From the NCBI RefSeq assembly GCF_016031615.1, contig NZ_JACYXC010000001.1, forward strand, positions 3,224,001 to 3,288,000: a DNA stretch of 64,000 bases, read 5' to 3'. Made by a program: the position numbers and the translations under genes. This document shows, one piece after another, positions 8,744 through 17,160 of this stretch. The notes under the pieces are model-generated. The model worked only from the letters and a program-made list of their open reading frames with translations. It had not been told where the DNA came from and did no database searches. This DNA is from Streptomyces pactum. GTDB taxonomy: Bacteria; Actinomycetota; Actinomycetes; Streptomycetales; Streptomycetaceae. Numbering within the stretch: position 1 is the first letter of the stretch; each line of letters starts with the position of its first letter.

Positions 8744-8774
8744 TTGACTTAAACCTTTGTTTAAGTCTCATGCT
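8744..8774 (+). promoter_or_regulatory. SoxR box within a 19-bp-spacer promoter
   Basis: A perfect inverted repeat has arms GACTTAAAC (8746-8754) and GTTTAAGTC (8759-8767) with a 4-base centre. It sits between a -35 TTGACT (8744-8749) and a -10-like CATGCT (8769-8774). The spacer is 19 bases, the over-long spacing typical of promoters that MerR-family activators untwist. The predicted transcription start falls on the ATG of the FMN reductase. Confidence 0.85.
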
Positions 8775-8780
8775 CGTCAC

Positions 8781-9407
8781 ATGGACATCGACAACAACGC
8801 CGTCCCTTCCGCCACTTCCACCACCCCCGACACCCCGGTCCGGCTCGCCGTCATCGTGGGCAGCGTCCGCGACGGCCGCTTCGGTCCGGTCGTCGCCAAC
8901 TGGTTCACCGAGCGCGCCCGGGCCCACGGCGGGCTGGAGGTGGACGTGATCGATCTGGCCGAGACGGAACTCCCCGCCCGGTTGAGCGGCAGTCCCGGCC
9001 CCGAGGCGGCGGCCGCGCTGGGCGCCGTCACCCCGCGCCTGGCCGCCGCCGACGCCTTCGTGGTGGTCACCCCGGAGTACAACCACAGCTACCCCGGTCC
9101 GCTCAAGAACGCGATCGACTGGCACCGCGAGCAGTGGCAGGCCAAGCCGGTCGGCTTCGTCTCCTACGGCGGGCTCTCCGGCGGTCTGCGCGCGGTGGAG
9201 CACCTGCGCCCGGTCTTCGCCGAGCTGCACACCGTCACCGTCCGCGACACCGTCAGCTTCCACAACGCCTGGGAGCGGTTCGGCAACGACGGACAGCCGC
9301 TGGACGCGGCGGGCGCCAACGGCGCCGCCAAGACCATGCTCGACCAGCTGCTGTGGTGGGCCAAGGCGCTGCGCACCGCCCGCGCGACGCACCCGTACGG
9401 CAGCTGA
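8781..9407 (+). CDS. NADPH-dependent FMN reductase, probable SoxR target
   Basis: 208 residues of the flavodoxin-like FMN_red family. Seen are the phosphate-binding loop (VIVGSVRDGRFGPVVANWF), TPEYNHSYPGPLKNAIDW and the SYGGLSGGLRAVEHL segment. These enzymes reduce FMN or quinones with NAD(P)H. The start ATG 8781 lies six bases after the -10 of the SoxR-type promoter, so the mRNA should be leaderless. A similar reductase is a known SoxR regulon member in S. coelicolor, which supports a role in coping with redox-cycling metabolites. Confidence 0.9.
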   Translation: MDIDNNAVPSATSTTPDTPVRLAVIVGSVRDGRFGPVVANWFTERARAHGGLEVDVIDLAETELPARLSGSPGPEAAAALGAVTPRLAAADAFVVVTPEYNHSYPGPLKNAIDWHREQWQAKPVGFVSYGGLSGGLRAVEHLRPVFAELHTVTVRDTVSFHNAWERFGNDGQPLDAAGANGAAKTMLDQLLWWAKALRTARATHPYGS

Positions 9408-9449
9408 ACCCCGGCCGGGCCGGCGGCGGGGGACCGGCCCGGCACACCG

Positions 9450-9592
9450 GGCCCGGCGGGGTCCCGGGCACCGGCTCACCGGGTCCGGCGGTCGGGGCCA
9501 CTGGGTCGCCGGGCCCGGCGGTCCGGCACACCTGGTCCGGCGGTCCGGGTCGCCGGGTCCGGCGGTCCGGTCCGCTGCGTCCGGCCGACGGG
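9450..9592 (+). repeat. GC-rich short repeats
   Basis: Repeated variants of GGGTCGCCGGGTCCGGCGG and related phrases lie between the convergent FMN reductase and TetR genes. No gene is seen, and no T-run terminator. Confidence 0.55.
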
Positions 9593-9603
9593 TGCCGCTC
9601 GGC

Positions 9604-10427
9604 TCAGCGGGCCGCTGCCGCCGGACCGGCCTCGTCACGGGCGCCCGCGACCGCCGGTACCGGCACGGCACCGCCGCCCCACCGTGCGGCGGGCAGCGGA
9701 CGGCGGGCCACCTCGGCCGCCTCCTCGGCCGGCATGCCCAGCATGCGCAGCATCAGTTCGGCCATCTGCTCGCAGATGTCCTCCTGCCCCCGCAGCTCAC
9801 CGTCGAGGCCGTCGAGGGCGTCGAGACCGTTGAGGCCGCCGAGCGCGCCGAACCCGTCCCCGGCCGGGGCCATCCGCAGCTCCACCAGCCCCAGCAGGCA
9901 GCCGGCGACGCCCGCGAGCGCCACATGCGGGTCGGCGACCCGGAACCGGCCCGCGTCCATCCCCCGCACGATCAGCCCCAGGGCGCGCGGCGGCAGCACA
10001 CTGCCGGCCCGCATCGACACCAGCCCGGTCCGCATCAGGATGCGGGCGAGCTGCGGGTGGGTGTCCGGCAGCCCGCCGGTGATGCGCACCCCCACCGCGA
10101 ACTGTTCCGCGGGGTCGGTGAGGCCGGCGGTGCTGTCGTCCAGCAGCGTGCCGTACTCCTCCGCGGCATCGGCCACCGCCGCCTCGAACAGCTCCGCCTT
10201 GCTGCTGAAGTGGTTGTAGAAGGAGCCGAACCCGACGTCCGCGCAGTTGGTGATCTGCTGGATGCTGACGTCCGCCGGACCCTGGTCGGAGAGGATCGCC
10301 CGCGCCGCCGCCACCAGCGCCCCGCGCGTCCGCGCCCGCCGGCGGTCGGTACGGGTCGGGCCGGTCCCGCGCGGCGTCCCCGCAGCGGGCGAACTCACTG
10401 AATCGTGCACCGCGTTAGCCCCCGTCA
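9604..10427 (-). CDS. TetR-family transcriptional regulator
   Basis: 274 residues from ATG 10427; an internal GTG is also possible. The HTH is clear (TRGALVAAARAILSDQGPADVSIQQI, then VGFGSFYNHFSSKAELFEAAV). The ligand domain is long, with an unusual Gly/Leu/Asp repeat (GGLNGLDALDGLDGEL, about residues 192-207) and an Ala/Pro-rich end. The ligand and targets are unknown. It is divergent from the secreted beta-lactamase-fold gene across 374 bases. Confidence 0.85.
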
Positions 10428-10738
10428 TTCCGTGCTGTGCTCGGGTCACCCTACTGATACCAGGGCAAACAAGGGGCACAAGTGGGCGGTTACCGGCCAG
10501 TCCGACCGCTCGGCGGCCCTCCCCGAGCCCCGCCGTCACCGGAGTTCACCGGCGTCCCACGAGCCCCGCCACCGGCGCGGGGCCGCCCCGGCCCACCGCG
10601 GGCCGCCGCGGACCGTCCCTGGCCACGCACGGCGGCGCGGGCCACCGCGGGCGGACCGCGCGCCACCACGGGCCCTCCGCACGCTCCCGGCCCGGCGGCT
10701 CCGGGCAGCCGACCCGTTGAGGGTTCATCTTCCTTCGT

Positions 10739-10766
10739 ACAACCTTTCGCCCCCTCCGTGGTGTCT
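10739..10766 (+). promoter_or_regulatory. Possible ECF-type promoter
   Basis: ACAACC at 10739-10744 and GTGTCT at 10761-10766 are separated by 16 bases, the layout of cell-envelope ECF promoters (AAC-type -35, GTCT-type -10). A small hairpin (GTGAGT/ACTCAC, 10768-10786) and a GGGGGA ribosome site follow before ATG 10802. The sigma factor responsible cannot be named from the sequence. The rest of 10428-10738 holds no gene that I can support. Confidence 0.5.
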
Positions 10767-10801
10767 CGTGAGTCGAACGCACTCACAGGGGGAACAGCCT
10801 C

Positions 10802-11740
10802 ATGAACACGAAGTCCCGCCGGATATCCCGGCGGTTCCACGGACCGGTGGCCGCGACGCTCGCCGCCGGCCTGCTCGCGCCGCTGGTCACCATCGCCGGC
10901 GCCTCGCCCGCCGCGGCCACCGGGCCCACGGTGACCTGCTCGTCCAAGAAGGCGGGCCTGGCCGACAAGCTCGCCCGGGACATCACCTCGGCGCTGCGCG
11001 GGAAGACGGCCACGACGGCGGTGTCGCTCCGCGACCGCACCACGAACACCGTCTGCACGCTCCGACCCGACCAGCGCTACGACTCCGCCAGCGTGGTGAA
11101 GGTGACCGTACTGGCCGCCCTGCTGTGGGACGCCAAGAAGCGCAACCGCTTCCTCACCGACCGCGAGGCCGACCTCGCCACCGCCATGATCACCAAGTCC
11201 GACAACGCGGCCACCAGCACGCTGTGGAAGCAGTTGGGCATGACCAAGATCAAGGGCTTCCTGAGCGCCGCCGGCATGACCCGGACGGTGCCCGGCGCCG
11301 ACGGCTACTGGGGCCTCACCCAGATCACCGCCCGGGACGAGCAGCGGCTGATGGACCTGCTGACCGCACCGAACAGCGTCCTCAGCCCGAACTCCCGGGC
11401 GTACATCCTCAAGCTGATGGGCAAGGTGATCTCCTCGCAGCGATGGGGGACCCCGGCCGGGGCGCCCGCCACCGCGAAGGTCCAGGTGAAGAACGGCTGG
11501 CTGTCCCGCTCCACGCACGGCTGGCGGGTCCACAGCGTGGGCGCCTTCACCGGCAACGGCCACGACTACAGCATCACCGTGCTCACCCATGACAACCGCA
11601 CCATGAACGACGGGGTGGCCACCATCCAGGCGGTGGCGCGGGTCATCCACAAGGACCTCGCCCCGTCCGCCCCGGCCACCGCCCGCTACACGCCCACCAG
11701 CACACCCAAGGAGGCGTTCCCCGCCGTGCCCCCGTCCTAG
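10802..11740 (+). CDS. Secreted class A beta-lactamase-fold serine hydrolase
   Basis: 312 residues with a twin-Arg/Lys-rich N-terminus and a signal peptide ending near ASPAAA (about residue 39). It carries the serine-acylase triad of motifs: SVVK (S97-K100), SDN (133-135) and KNG (230-232, in place of KTG). This matches the beta-lactamase2 family. It may be a true beta-lactamase or a carboxypeptidase-like wall enzyme; the KNG variant and the lack of a clear class A E166 region leave this open. C46 and C85 could form a disulfide. The possible ECF promoter upstream suggests envelope-stress control. Confidence 0.82.
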   Translation: MNTKSRRISRRFHGPVAATLAAGLLAPLVTIAGASPAAATGPTVTCSSKKAGLADKLARDITSALRGKTATTAVSLRDRTTNTVCTLRPDQRYDSASVVKVTVLAALLWDAKKRNRFLTDREADLATAMITKSDNAATSTLWKQLGMTKIKGFLSAAGMTRTVPGADGYWGLTQITARDEQRLMDLLTAPNSVLSPNSRAYILKLMGKVISSQRWGTPAGAPATAKVQVKNGWLSRSTHGWRVHSVGAFTGNGHDYSITVLTHDNRTMNDGVATIQAVARVIHKDLAPSAPATARYTPTSTPKEAFPAVPPS

Positions 11741-12127
11741 CCCGCCGCGCCGCGCCCGGTGCGGCACCCCGGACGCGCACGGCACATCGGCCCGGTACGG
11801 ACACCGCGGCCCCGCCGCCCCGTACGTCACCACGGCACCCGCCGCGCCGCACGGGGCGGCGCCCGCGTCCGGCACCCGGCCCGCCGCCCGTTCCCTCGCC
11901 AGAGGCGCGGGCGGCGGGCGGGCCGGACGTGCCGACGGCCCGCCGCCCCTTCCGGCGGACGTCCCCGGAAAGCCCCGCCGCGGCTCGCGGGCCCGTCGCC
12001 CCGGCCGGTCACCGGGCGGGGCGGCGCTCACTCGTCCGGGTGTTCCGCGCCCGTGCCGGTCCGGCCGCCCGCACCCGGGTCGTTATCCCAGGCGCCGCGC
12101 CACGCGGTACGACGAGAGGACCTGGTG
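11741..12127. other. Intergenic, no gene seen
   Basis: About 380 GC-rich bases. Open frames are Arg/Pro-rich and show no family features. The last 40 bases carry the ribosome site (GAGAGGA) for the next gene. Confidence 0.45.
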
Positions 12128-12523
12128 ATGACGGTGATGGCGGCGAAGGGCAAGCACGCGCGGACGGCCGGGAGGCGGACCCGGCGGTGGCTGTTCGCCG
12201 GAGCGGTCGGCGGCGGCCTGCTGACCGGACTCGCCGCGCTGGGGCTGGCGCCGGGGCAGAACGGCGCGGAGGCGACCGCGCCCCGCGGCCCCCGGGTGGT
12301 CTCCGGGCCGGTGAGCGCGCTGGACGCGCCGTCGGTGGCCCGGTGTCCGCGCGGCACCTCGGTGATCAACGGCGGCTACGTCAGCCACGGTTTCCGCACC
12401 TCGGGCGGGAGGATCACCGACTACGTGGTGCGCAACGCCCCGCTGGCGAACGGGAAGGGCTGGCAGGCGAAGCAGCTCGCCGGCCGGGTCCAGGCGTACG
12501 CGGTGTGCGTCACCGGAAGATGA
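12128..12523 (+). CDS. Small secreted or membrane-anchored hypothetical protein
   Basis: 131 residues from ATG 12128; the GTG codon just before it is an alternative start. The N-terminus is basic (KGKHARTAGRRTRRW), followed by one hydrophobic segment (LFAGAVGGGLLTGLAALGLAPG) that could be a signal peptide or anchor. The exported part has two Cys (SVARCPRG near residue 77 and AVCVTGR near the end) that could pair. I do not recognise the family. GAGAGGA lies about 13 bases upstream. Probably a real extracytoplasmic protein of unknown role. Confidence 0.65.
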   Translation: MTVMAAKGKHARTAGRRTRRWLFAGAVGGGLLTGLAALGLAPGQNGAEATAPRGPRVVSGPVSALDAPSVARCPRGTSVINGGYVSHGFRTSGGRITDYVVRNAPLANGKGWQAKQLAGRVQAYAVCVTGR

Positions 12524-12778
12524 GCCGCCCCGCCCCTCGACGCACCCCCGTCCCGGACCGGCACCCCGCCCCGGACCGACAACGCCCGGGACCGACACCA
12601 CGCCCCGCATCGACGCCACCCCTTGCGCACCACGCCCCGCATCGACGCCACCCCCCTTGTGCACCGCGCCCGCACGCACCCTCCGAGCGGCCACCTCCCG
12701 GCTCGGCCGGTGGGCCGTGAAGCCGGTGGGCCGCAAGGCCGGTGGGCCGGCCGCCCCGTAAGGCTGGTGATCCGGCCG

Positions 12779-14342
12779 TCAGCCCCCCGGCGGCCCGGGG
12801 TGCTCCGGCGCCGGCGGCAGCGCCGTGCAGAGCGCGTCCAGGGCCGCGCCGAAACCGTGCTCCGGAGGCGTGCCGTAACCGATGACCAGCCCGTCGCGGG
12901 GCGACGGGGCGGCGTCCGGGTGGCGGTACGCCGACAGCCCGGCCACCGCGAGCCCCAGCCGCCGCGCGGCCCGGAGCGTGTCCGGTTCCGTGCCGGGCGG
13001 CAGTTCCAGGACCGCGTGCAGCCCGGCCGCGATCCCGCTGACCCGGATGTGCGGGGCCCGCGCGGCGAGGGTGGCGACGAGCAGGTCCCGCCGACGCCGG
13101 TAGCGCCGCCGCATCGCCCGCAGATGCCGGTCGTAGGCCCCGCAGGCGATGAAGTCGGCGAGCGCGAGCTGGTCCGTCACCCCGGCCCACAGCTCCCGCT
13201 CGCCCTTGGCGGCGAGCACCTCGTCCACCAGACGGCCGGGCAGGGCCAGCCAGCCCAGCCGCAGCGCGGGTGACAGGCTCTTGCTGATGGAGCCGAGGTG
13301 GACCACCCGTTCCGGATCGAGCCCCTGGACCGCGCCGACCGGCTGCCGGTCGTAGCGGAACTCCCCGTCGTAGTCGTCCTCCAGCACCAGTCCGCCGGTG
13401 GCCCGCGCCCAGTCGATGACGGCCGCCCGGCGTTCCGGGTGCAGCGGCCCGCCGGTGGGGAACTGGTGCGCCGGGGTGAGCAGCACGGCGGTGGCACCGG
13501 TGGCCGCCAGCTCCCCGACCCGGGCACCGTGGGCGTCCACGGGCAGCGGCACGGTCGTCCGTCCGGCTCCCGTGAGCAGCGAGCGGTGGAAGGCGAGCCC
13601 GTACGACTCGACGGCCACCGGCCCGCCGAGGACCTCCCCGAGCAGCCGCAGCCCGTGGGCGAACCCGGCGCAGATCACGAGCCGTTCGGGAGAGGTGCGG
13701 ACCCCCCGGGCCCGCGCCAGGTACTCGGCGAGCGCGCCGCGCAGCTCGGTCCGGCCGCGCGGGTCGCCGACCCCGAACGCCTCGGCCGGGGCCGCCGCCA
13801 CGGCCCGCCGCACCGACGTCAGCCAGGCGGCCCGGGGGAACGCGGTGGCGTCCGGGGAGCTGGGCATCAGGTCGTGGCGGGGGGCGGCGTACCGGAGGCG
13901 CCGGGCGGGGGACGTGTTCCGGCGCGAGCGGGGTGCTGCGCCGGGCGACCCGGGTGCCGGAGCCCTGACGGGCGGTCAGCCAGCCCTCGGCGACCAGCTC
14001 CGCGTATGCCTCGGCGGCGGTGTTCCGCGCGATGCCCAGGTCGAGCGCGAGGCTGCGGTAGGCGGGCAGCCGGGTGCCCGGGGCGAGCCGGCCGGAGGCG
14101 ATCGCCTCGCGCAGCGCCCGCATCACCTGCTCCCGCCGGCTGCCGTCCCCGGTGAGCTCCAGGTGGAGGTCGGCCCCGGCCGCCCGCACCGGCGGCTCCG
14201 GGGACTCCCGCCGCTCCGGTGGCCCGGGCGGCGCCGGCAGCTCCGGTGACAAGGAGGGCTCATGCGGCACGGACGGCTCGGGCAGCACGGGCGACTCAGG
14301 CGGCACGGGCAGCGCGGGCGACTCAGGCGGCACGGCCGGCAC
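12779..14342 (-). pseudogene. MocR-type PLP-dependent regulator, single frameshift
   Basis: A GntR-type winged helix (QVMRALREAIASGRLAPGTRLPAYRSLALDLGIARNTAAEAYAELVAEGWLTARQGSGTRV) lies in one frame. A complete aminotransferase-like domain (SSPDATAFPRAAW through the PLP-lysine region HLGSISKSLSPALRLGW) lies in the next. Removing one base from the G5 run at 13907-13911 joins them smoothly into about 520 residues, the usual MocR size. The N-terminus before the HTH is a Pro/Glu/Ser repeat. MocR proteins sense PLP or amino-compounds and usually act on a divergent gene, here the AhpD-like protein. The break may be a sequencing error, a true inactivation, or slippage. Confidence 0.8.
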
Positions 14343-14422
14343 GGGCGGCTCCTCGGACTGACTGCGAATTGACCCATCGATCCGGCATGAAAATGCACCC
14401 TATCCAGGGGCTGACCGGCGCC

Positions 14423-14428
14423 TAGCCT
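14423..14428 (+). promoter_or_regulatory. -10-like box of a leaderless promoter
   Basis: TAGCCT lies seven bases before ATG 14436. The same geometry is seen at other genes in this window (495-500, 4882-4887, 6912-6917, 15760-15765). Confidence 0.5.
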
Positions 14429-14435
14429 CATCGGT

Positions 14436-14888
14436 ATGACATACGTCGAGATTCCCCAGCGCATGGACTTCGCCGCCGTCGCCCCCCGCGTCTTCAAGGC
14501 GGTACTCGCCCTCGATTCCGCCGCCCGCCAGGGCATCGACCCGGCCCTGCTGGAGCTGGTGCAGATCCGTGCGTCGCAGCTCAACCGCTGCGCGTACTGC
14601 ATCGAGTACCACACCACCGACGCCCGCAAGGCCGGCGAGCGCGAGGACCGCATCTACCAGCTGAGCGCCTGGGAGGAGTCGAGCCTGTACACCGCACGGG
14701 AGCGGGCGGCGCTCGCCCTGACCGAGGCGGTCACGCTGCTGCCGGACGGTGTGCCGGACCGGGTGTACGACGAGGCCGCGCAGCACTTCTCCGAGCCGGA
14801 ACTGGCCCAGCTGATCGCGCTGATCTTCACCGTGAACGTCTGGAACCGGATGAACGTCACCACCCGCAAGACCCCCGGCACCCGCTGA
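14436..14888 (+). CDS. Carboxymuconolactone decarboxylase/AhpD-like protein
   Basis: 150 residues with the AhpD redox motif NRCAYCIEYHTTDARKAG (C52, C55, H59). Proteins of this kind act as alkyl-hydroperoxidase-like reductants or cofactor-free carboxymuconolactone-type enzymes. The CxxC-x3-H pattern favours the peroxidase-like subgroup. It is divergent from the MocR regulator, which is the likely controller. ECF41 sigma factors commonly sit beside such genes, but the ECF41 gene here is 47 kb away. Confidence 0.85.
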   Translation: MTYVEIPQRMDFAAVAPRVFKAVLALDSAARQGIDPALLELVQIRASQLNRCAYCIEYHTTDARKAGEREDRIYQLSAWEESSLYTARERAALALTEAVTLLPDGVPDRVYDEAAQHFSEPELAQLIALIFTVNVWNRMNVTTRKTPGTR

Positions 14889-15067
14889 CCCGGCCCGGCC
14901 GCGGCCCGGGCCCCGGACCGGAAGGCCGGGACCGGGGCCGGAAGGCCGGGACGTGCCGGCGGCCGGCAGTTGCCGCCCCGGCGGTCGGAGCCGGCATCCG
15001 AACCCGGCGGCCCGCTCCGACGGCCTAGGCCCGGCATCCGGGCCCGACAGGTACGACGGCGTGACGG

Positions 15068-15655
15068 TCAGCCGTCGCCGGGCGCCCCGGAGGCCGGCCA
15101 GTTCTCCAGCGTCCGGTGGAGGGATTCGACGATGCGGCCCCAGGACGCCGTCACCTCACGGGGATGCCCGAAGCCGCCCTGGGCCTCCAGGCTGACGAAG
15201 CCGTGGAAGGTGCTGCGCAGCAGACGGACCGCGTCGGTCAGGTCCGGTTCGCGGAGGTGGTAGCCGCGGAGCATCGCGTAGGTGGTCTCCACCGCACGCC
15301 GGTACCCCACGGAGGCGGCGGCGGTCTCCGGGTCGAGCGGCAGCTGCGTCGCCGCGTACCGTCCGGGATGCTCCAGGGCGTACCGCCGGTAGGCGTCCGC
15401 GAAGGCCACCAGCGCGTCCCGACCGGCCCGCCCGGCCACGGCCGCCGTGATCCGCTCGGTCTTCTCCTCGGCGGCGAACAGCGCCACCCGGGTCCGCAGG
15501 TCCGCCACGCCGCGGACGTGCGAGTACAGGCTCGCGTCCTTCACCCCGAAGCGGCGCGCCAGGGCGGAGACGGTGACGTTGCCGAACCCCGCCTCGTCGG
15601 CGAGTTCCGCCGCCGCGCGCACCACCCGGTCCGTCGTGAGCCCCGCACGCGCCAT
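15068..15655 (-). CDS. TetR-family regulator with WHG-type C-domain
   Basis: 195 residues. The HTH is at the N-terminus (RVVRAAAELADEAGFGNVTVSALARRFGVKDASLYSHVRGVADL). The C-terminal domain has the HGFVSLEAQGGFG segment of the WHG subgroup. Start ATG 15655. It is divergent from the FBP-domain gene across 118 bases, so it may regulate that gene. The ligand is unknown. Confidence 0.88.
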   Translation of the reverse strand: MARAGLTTDRVVRAAAELADEAGFGNVTVSALARRFGVKDASLYSHVRGVADLRTRVALFAAEEKTERITAAVAGRAGRDALVAFADAYRRYALEHPGRYAATQLPLDPETAAASVGYRRAVETTYAMLRGYHLREPDLTDAVRLLRSTFHGFVSLEAQGGFGHPREVTASWGRIVESLHRTLENWPASGAPGDG

Positions 15656-15735
15656 CCGTCCTCCTCCGTCGCCGCCCGTGATCCTGCCAGGCCTCCCCGC
15701 GGCCTGCCCAGGACCTTCCTAGGGCATTTAATCAG

Positions 15736-15765
15736 TTGCCTACGTCAATTAGGTGTGAGTAGCGT
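15736..15765 (+). promoter_or_regulatory. Promoter of the FBP-domain gene
   Basis: TTGCCT (15736-15741) and TAGCGT (15760-15765) are separated by 18 bases, and the -10 lies eight bases before ATG 15774. This predicts a nearly leaderless transcript within reach of the divergent TetR protein. Confidence 0.6.
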
Positions 15766-15773
15766 CCGCGGAC

Positions 15774-16268
15774 ATGAAGGAAGTAAGTGAGCAGCAGATC
15801 CGCGCGTCGTTCGTCAACTGTTCCAAGGGGGAGGCCAAGCGGCTCTTCATACCGCGCGACCTGGAGGAACGCCCCTGGGAGGACCTGGACTTCCTGGGCT
15901 GGAGCGACCCCGGCGCGCCGGACCGCAGCTATCTGGTCACCGAGCGGGACGGCCGGCTGGTCGGGGTGGCACTGCGCTCCGGCACCAAGCAACGGGGCTT
16001 CCTCCACCGCAGCATGTGCTCGTTCTGCCTCACCACCCACCCGGGCAACGGCGTCTCCCTGATGACCGCCCGCCGCACCGGCGAGGCCGGACGGCTGGGG
16101 AACTCGGTCGGTGAGTACATGTGCGCCGATCTGGCCTGCTCGCTGTACACCCGCGGCAAGAAGAGCCCCGCCTTCGGCGGACGGCTGCAGGAGTCCATCC
16201 CGGTGGAGCAGAAGGTGGAGCGCACCCGCACCGGCCTCTTCGCCTTCCTCGACAAGATCACCGCCTGA
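15774..16268 (+). CDS. FBP domain protein (EF-G-binding type zinc finger)
   Basis: 164 residues resembling the C-terminal treble-clef domain of FusB-type EF-G-binding proteins. Four cysteines sit in two pairs (C82/C85 in MCSFC, C117/C122 in MCADLAC), a plausible zinc site, followed by the basic SLYTRGKKSP stretch. FusB proteins release EF-G stalled by fusidic acid; distant actinobacterial members are uncharacterised. Cytoplasmic, with possible ribosome association. The divergent TetR gene suggests inducible expression. Confidence 0.8.
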   Translation: MKEVSEQQIRASFVNCSKGEAKRLFIPRDLEERPWEDLDFLGWSDPGAPDRSYLVTERDGRLVGVALRSGTKQRGFLHRSMCSFCLTTHPGNGVSLMTARRTGEAGRLGNSVGEYMCADLACSLYTRGKKSPAFGGRLQESIPVEQKVERTRTGLFAFLDKITA

Positions 16269-16422
16269 CTCCCGCCCCGGCCCGGCCCCGCCCGGGGCCC
16301 GGCCGCCGAAGGGCCGCGGCGGGGCGCCGCCGGGCCGGGCTCCGCCGGGCCACCCGGCCGAGCGGCAGAGGTCGCATCACGCCATCACCCGCGTCGCGGA
16401 CACCACACCGGCACCACCGGCC

Positions 16423-16953
16423 TCACTGCTCCGCCGGCGGCATGTCTTCGCGGAGCAGGCTGTAGCGCACGACGTCCCGCCACTGCCCGTCCCTGAACAC
16501 CAGGCTGCGGAGCACGCCCTCGCGGGTGAACCCCGACTTCTCCAGTGCGCGCTGTTCGGCGATGTTCCCCGTCTCGGTGTCCGCCTCAAGCCTGACGACC
16601 GGTGTGTGCGCGAACAGGTAACGCGCCAGCAGCCGCTGGGCCCGGGTGCCGACGCCGCGGCCCCGGGCACCCGGCAGCAGCTGGGCTCCGATGTTCCAGT
16701 GGTACGAACTCGACGAGGTCACGACCTTCCGCCAGGCCACGAAGCCGAGCCGGTCCGCACCGGCCACCACCATCAACTGGCCGGACTCGTCGCCCAGCAG
16801 GCCGTCCTGCGCCCAGCGTCGCCGCCAACGCGCCGGATCCGACCAGCCCCGCCACTGGAACGGCCCGGTCGCCTCCGGATCGGTGAGGAACCGTTCGAGC
16901 AGCGGGAGGTCGTCCTCGGCCACCGGCCGAAGCATCACGGAGTCGTCACTCAT
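16423..16953 (-). CDS. GNAT-family N-acetyltransferase (RimJ/RimL-like)
   Basis: 176 residues with the RimJ/L pattern: MLRPVAEDDLPLLERFLTDPEA at the start, the acetyl-CoA loop GARGRGVGTRAQRLLARYLF, and the closing EREG-like segment EKSGFTREGVLRSLVFRDGQWRDVVRYSLL. The substrate is unknown; relatives acetylate protein N-termini or small amines. A TAGGGT box lies eight bases upstream of ATG 16953 on the minus strand, again a near-leaderless layout. Monocistronic as far as can be seen. Confidence 0.88.
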   Translation of the reverse strand: MSDDSVMLRPVAEDDLPLLERFLTDPEATGPFQWRGWSDPARWRRRWAQDGLLGDESGQLMVVAGADRLGFVAWRKVVTSSSSYHWNIGAQLLPGARGRGVGTRAQRLLARYLFAHTPVVRLEADTETGNIAEQRALEKSGFTREGVLRSLVFRDGQWRDVVRYSLLREDMPPAEQ

Positions 16954-17104
16954 CCCGGCTCACCCTAGGCCGTCGCCGATCTTCGTGACGCCCCTTCCGC
17001 CGATGTGGCGGCCACCGTGCGTCCGCGCCGACCGCTGTGCGACCGCCGTGCCCCCGCGACCGGGCAGGCCGGGCCCGGGGGCAGACTCCCGGCGACCCTC
17101 GGGG

Positions 17105-17139
17105 AACTTTTGCAAGCAGTCGCTTGCAAAAGTTAGCGA
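17105..17139 (+). promoter_or_regulatory. Palindromic operator overlapping the XRE gene promoter
   Basis: Perfect 13-base arms AACTTTTGCAAGC (17105-17117) and its complement (17122-17134) surround a 4-base centre. TTGCAA (17111-17116) and TAGCGA (17134-17139) form -35 and -10 boxes with a 17-base spacer, so a bound repressor would cover the promoter. Autoregulation by the XRE protein is the simplest reading. Confidence 0.8.
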
Positions 17140-17160
17140 GTGTGGGGCAGCATCGTGGGT

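Noticed and set aside
12510..12778. C-terminal extension of the MocR regulator in its N-terminal frame
   Set aside because: After the frameshift the extension is Arg/Ala/Gly-rich shadow; the real C-terminal domain is in the other frame and ends at 12779.
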